Of a stretch of DNA of 64,000 bases, positions 61,489 through 64,000 are shown one piece after another. The stretch is from NCBI RefSeq assembly GCF_001806875.1, contig NZ_KV786209.1, forward strand, positions 62,520-126,519. The letters run 5' to 3'. A program made the position numbers and the translations under genes. The notes beneath the pieces were generated by a model, which saw nothing but the letters and a program-made list of their open reading frames with translations, searched no databases and was not told the origin of the DNA. The first letter of the stretch is position 1; the number at the start of each line of letters is the position of its first letter. This stretch comes from Corynebacterium sp. HMSC29G08 (lineage in GTDB: Bacteria > Actinomycetota > Actinomycetes > Mycobacteriales > Mycobacteriaceae).

Positions 61489-62352
61489 ATGCTGAAAGAC
61501 ATCGTTGACGTGCTGGCTGACCCTGTGGATCGCACTCCGCTGCGCGTGGAAGATGAGGGTTCCCGGTTGGTGTCGGAGTCCGGGCATTCGTATGACGTGG
61601 CTCGTCAGGGCTATGTCACGCTTGCAGGCGGCAAGGGCTTAAACCATGAGGGTGACTCGCTGGAGATGGTGCAGTCGCGTGAGGCGTTTTTGTCGCAGGG
61701 GTACTTCGCGCCGTTTGTTGAGGCCGTGACCGAGGCGGTTGAACACGTGCTGGGGGTCAGTGCTGCTGATGTTGAAGAGCCGGTGATCCTGGAGGTGGGC
61801 GCTGGTACTGGCTACTACCTGGCACACACGCTGGACACCGTTGAAGGGGCGCGAGGCGTTGGGCTAGATATTTCCGTACCGGCGGCGAAGCACTTGGCCA
61901 AGTCGCATCCGCGGGTGGGGGCTGTGGTTGCGGATGTGTGGGAAGGCCTGCCGCTTCAAGACGCCTCCGTGCACGCCCTGACCGTCGTCTTCGCGCCACG
62001 CAACCCGGCGGAGTTTGCGCGCGTGCTTGTAGACGGCGGCGAGGCCGTCATCCTCACCGCCCACCAAGGGCACCTGGATGAGCTGCGTGAGCCACTGGGC
62101 ATTTTGGGTGTGGAAGGCGGCAAGCTGGAGCGCATGCTGGAGCAGGCAGAAGGCTACTTGGAGTTGGTGGGGGAGCCGCAGCTCATTGAGTTCCCGATGG
62201 AGCTGGAGCGCGCCGCAATCGCCGCCCAGGTGGGCATGAGCCCCTCTGCGCGCCACTTGGATAAGGAAACGCTCCAGAGCCGCGTTGCCGCGCTGCCGGA
62301 GACGCTGCGCGTCACCGCGAAGGCGAACCTGGTTCACCTTCGCAAGTGCTAG
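61489..62352 (+). CDS. RlmA-like 23S rRNA (guanine-N1) methyltransferase without zinc cysteines
   Basis: A 287-residue SAM-dependent methyltransferase. The RlmA-type N-terminus is recognisable (GHSYDVARQGYVTLAGG, GDSLEMVQSREAFLSQGYF) and the SAM motif is VILEVGAGTGYYLA, with VFAPRNPAEFARVL after it. RlmA of E. coli has four zinc-binding Cys in the first 35 residues (CPLC...CPQ.H); here only the His remains (LADPVDRTPL, then SESGHSYD). It probably methylates G745/G748 of 23S rRNA or a related target. The ATG is 6 bases behind TAGGAT (leaderless). Confidence 0.83.
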   Translation: MLKDIVDVLADPVDRTPLRVEDEGSRLVSESGHSYDVARQGYVTLAGGKGLNHEGDSLEMVQSREAFLSQGYFAPFVEAVTEAVEHVLGVSAADVEEPVILEVGAGTGYYLAHTLDTVEGARGVGLDISVPAAKHLAKSHPRVGAVVADVWEGLPLQDASVHALTVVFAPRNPAEFARVLVDGGEAVILTAHQGHLDELREPLGILGVEGGKLERMLEQAEGYLELVGEPQLIEFPMELERAAIAAQVGMSPSARHLDKETLQSRVAALPETLRVTAKANLVHLRKC

Positions 62353-63767
62353 AGCAGCGAGCTGTGGCCGCGGCGCCATTCGGAGTAGATCTCCGCATCG
62401 CCGCTTGTGCGTACCTTGATGCCGCTGGAGCCGTTTTCGGGCCAGAAGCGTGAGCTCATGGCTACGCTGCCGCCGCCGGCATAGACCTCCAGGGTGGAGC
62501 CGTCGACGATGACGGTGATGTTGTCCTCGTCATCGTCGTGAAGCGGGGCGGTCTTCGGATCCCCGTCAAAACGATCAAGTTCGATGTGCTCGCCGGTGTG
62601 GCGGATGCGGGCGGCGGGCTCGCCGTTGCCGTCAATCACCTCAACGACAACCTCGGAACCTGCCGGAATATCGCACAGGCCCGTCCACAGCAGCGCACGC
62701 TGCGCCTCATCAACCGCATCCGGAAGCCCTGGGGCTGGCACCTGGTAAAGGTGGCCGTGCTGCAGCGTGATGCGCCTCGGCAACGTCAGCGCGTTGGCCC
62801 AGCCTTCCGCCTCCCAGTTGGGCTCAGCGGTGGGGTCGCCGGTGCGCCCCGCGTTGGTCATGAACCCGTAGATGTAGGCGCGTTCGTACAGCTTGAACTG
62901 GTTTTCGGTGCCGCGCGGGTAGTTGGTGTTGCGCGGGCGGGTGAAATCATGGCCAAAATCGAAGCGCTGGCTGGGGGTGACCACGTGGAATTGGTTGCCC
63001 TTCAAACGTCCGATGATGTAGCTGGCGATGTCTTTGCCGTCTACTTCGGTGGTGATGAACAATACGTCGTAAATATCGCCGTCTACTTCGTCGCGCAGGC
63101 GCACCAAGCGCGGGGCGACGAGGGAGCCGTCCATTTCAAAGCCCGCGTCTCCGACAAACTCAAGCGGGCCGATGAACTGCCAGTCGCGACCATCGTCGGA
63201 GCTCAGCACCACCGGTTGCGGGTTGTCGACATGGCCGGTGACGGCGAGCATGAGCCAGCCTTCGTGACCGGCGTTGCGGTCGCTTAAACGGTTCCAGCCT
63301 GGGATGACGCAAGGGGAGCGGAAGTTGGAAAACTCGTCGGTGCTCTCCACCACTTTGCCTAGGCGCTGCACGACGGTAGAGACTTCCACCGTGTCGTCAT
63401 CAAGGTCGGTGCACAGCGCGTCCACATCATCAACGCGGGCCACCTGGACGGTGCTGCCGGCGTCTGTGCGGGATGTGAAGTAGATGTCAATGCCGCCGTC
63501 TTGGACGTCGCCGCCAACAACGGCGCCGGCGCGCAGGTGCCGCTCCCCACCGGCGGGGACGATCGCGTCGTTACACTCGTACCAACTAAACGGGTCGCCC
63601 TCGCTCATGCTGTGGCCCCAGCGGCTCTGGCCGTCCGGGGTCGGGCGGTACTGGTAGAACATGTGCCACACGTGCTCGTTTTTCGCGCCGAGGCGGATAA
63701 CACCCGCGGGTCCTTCGAGAATGCCTTCCTCAGCGGTGAGGTGCAGTTCGGGTCTAAACGTAGTCAT
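62349..63767 (-). CDS. GH32-type (beta-fructosidase-like) protein with altered catalytic motifs
   Basis: A 472-residue five-bladed-propeller GH32 protein with a C-terminal beta-sandwich (residues ~330-472, VDGSTLEVYAGGG). The overall order follows levanase/invertase: HMFYQYRP, WGHSMSEGDPFSW, FRSPCVIP, and RFDFGHDFTRPRNTNYP, but catalytic signatures are changed. WMNDPNG is EGILEGPAG and RDP is RSP; the ECPD acid/base segment appears as FEMDGSLVAP. No signal peptide is present, so it is cytoplasmic. It starts 17 bases after glgA ends. Its substrate may not be sucrose. Confidence 0.75.
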   Translation of the reverse strand: MTTFRPELHLTAEEGILEGPAGVIRLGAKNEHVWHMFYQYRPTPDGQSRWGHSMSEGDPFSWYECNDAIVPAGGERHLRAGAVVGGDVQDGGIDIYFTSRTDAGSTVQVARVDDVDALCTDLDDDTVEVSTVVQRLGKVVESTDEFSNFRSPCVIPGWNRLSDRNAGHEGWLMLAVTGHVDNPQPVVLSSDDGRDWQFIGPLEFVGDAGFEMDGSLVAPRLVRLRDEVDGDIYDVLFITTEVDGKDIASYIIGRLKGNQFHVVTPSQRFDFGHDFTRPRNTNYPRGTENQFKLYERAYIYGFMTNAGRTGDPTAEPNWEAEGWANALTLPRRITLQHGHLYQVPAPGLPDAVDEAQRALLWTGLCDIPAGSEVVVEVIDGNGEPAARIRHTGEHIELDRFDGDPKTAPLHDDDEDNITVIVDGSTLEVYAGGGSVAMSSRFWPENGSSGIKVRTSGDAEIYSEWRRGHSSLL

Positions 63768-63784
63768 CAGAGAGAAGGTTCCTC

Positions 63785-64000
63785 TTAGATCAGCTTCTTG
63801 TAAATATCAACGGTCTGTTGTGCGATGGTGGCCCAGGAAAAATCGGCCACGGCGCGATCACGCCCGGCTTGGCCCATGCGTGCTGCGGTATCCTTGTTCG
63901 AAACAATGGCGTTTACGGCTTCGGCCAGGTCACGCTCGAAGGTTTCGGGATCCGGTTCGTTGTAATCCACCAGGGTGCCGGTCACGCCGTCTACAACCAC
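63785..64000 (-). CDS. glgA: Glycogen synthase-like glycosyltransferase, 5' part beyond window
   Basis: The C-terminal 71 residues of a GT-B glycosyltransferase: VVDGVTGTLVDYNEPDPETF, then AARMGQAGRDRAVADFSW and IAQQTVDIYKKL. The VDGVTG..V pattern with RA..DFSW matches the actinobacterial GlgA/GlgM group, which transfers glucose from ADP-glucose. The gene order after the gpgS/DUF3117 block also fits glgA. The rest of the gene lies beyond the right edge. Confidence 0.8.
   Translation of the reverse strand: MVVDGVTGTLVDYNEPDPETFERDLAEAVNAIVSNKDTAARMGQAGRDRAVADFSWATIAQQTVDIYKKLI

Overview
The window is a contiguous stretch of a Corynebacterium-like chromosome (order Mycobacteriales, GC roughly 60%). 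The support is a mycothiol gene (mshB), the succinylase lysine/diaminopimelate genes (dapC, dapD, dapE) in the order typA-mshB-fdxC-dapC, a gpgS/folP2/LOG/DUF3117 block like the one in mycobacteria, two DtxR-type iron boxes, DUF222/HNH proteins, and more than 20 genes whose start codon sits 6 to 8 bases behind a TANNNT box (leaderless transcription). I see no rRNA genes, insertion sequences or CRISPR arrays. No gene-free stretch exceeds 300 bases.

Layout. 1-8 kb: luciferase-like oxidoreductase (cut by the left edge), DUF488, FUSC-type membrane protein, chromate transporter, a Fic protein with an altered catalytic motif, a two-component system, an acyltransferase and a membrane-anchored trypsin-like protease. 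8-13 kb: a decayed accessory patch with an HNH protein, a lipoprotein pair of which one has an internal stop codon, a Phd/VapC toxin-antitoxin cassette between 39-bp direct repeats, and fused remnants of a GNAT and a MerR-like gene. 12.7-16 kb: iron-siderophore ABC transporter under DtxR boxes. 16-20.8 kb: 2H phosphoesterase, spermidine-synthase-like protein, GNAT, DHA2-family exporter and a secreted DUF4185 protein.

20.9-30.4 kb is the highlight: a complete selenocysteine module. A formate dehydrogenase alpha subunit is read through an in-frame UGA (Sec189) followed by a SECIS-like hairpin. Its iron-sulfur subunit and an NrfD-type membrane subunit follow. Next come selD (convergent), a 95-nt tRNA-Sec with a UCA anticodon, selA and selB. 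Together they provide the selenium donor, tRNA, Ser-to-Sec conversion, elongation factor and one selenoprotein client. Formate oxidation would feed electrons through the Fe-S subunit to the membrane quinone pool.

30.4-33 kb: cupin, hypothetical protein and DUF808. 33-44 kb: two paralogous, convergent peptide ABC transporter operons, each with a fused double ATPase and a long hairpin between the binding-protein gene and the first permease gene. 44-45.6 kb: DUF402 and a secreted protein. 45.9-61.4 kb: the conserved core block typA, mshB, ferredoxin, dapC, GtrA, HNH, GNAT, dapD, two amino-acid permeases, a dapD paralogue, divergent dapE, LOG protein, folP2-like, gpgS, DivIVA-like and DUF3117, closed by a strong terminator. 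61.5-64 kb: an RlmA-like rRNA methyltransferase, an atypical GH32 protein and the 3' end of glgA.

A short recurring oligonucleotide, GCTTRTCGACGCC, occurs at least nine times in all reading frames and between genes; no annotated feature explains it.
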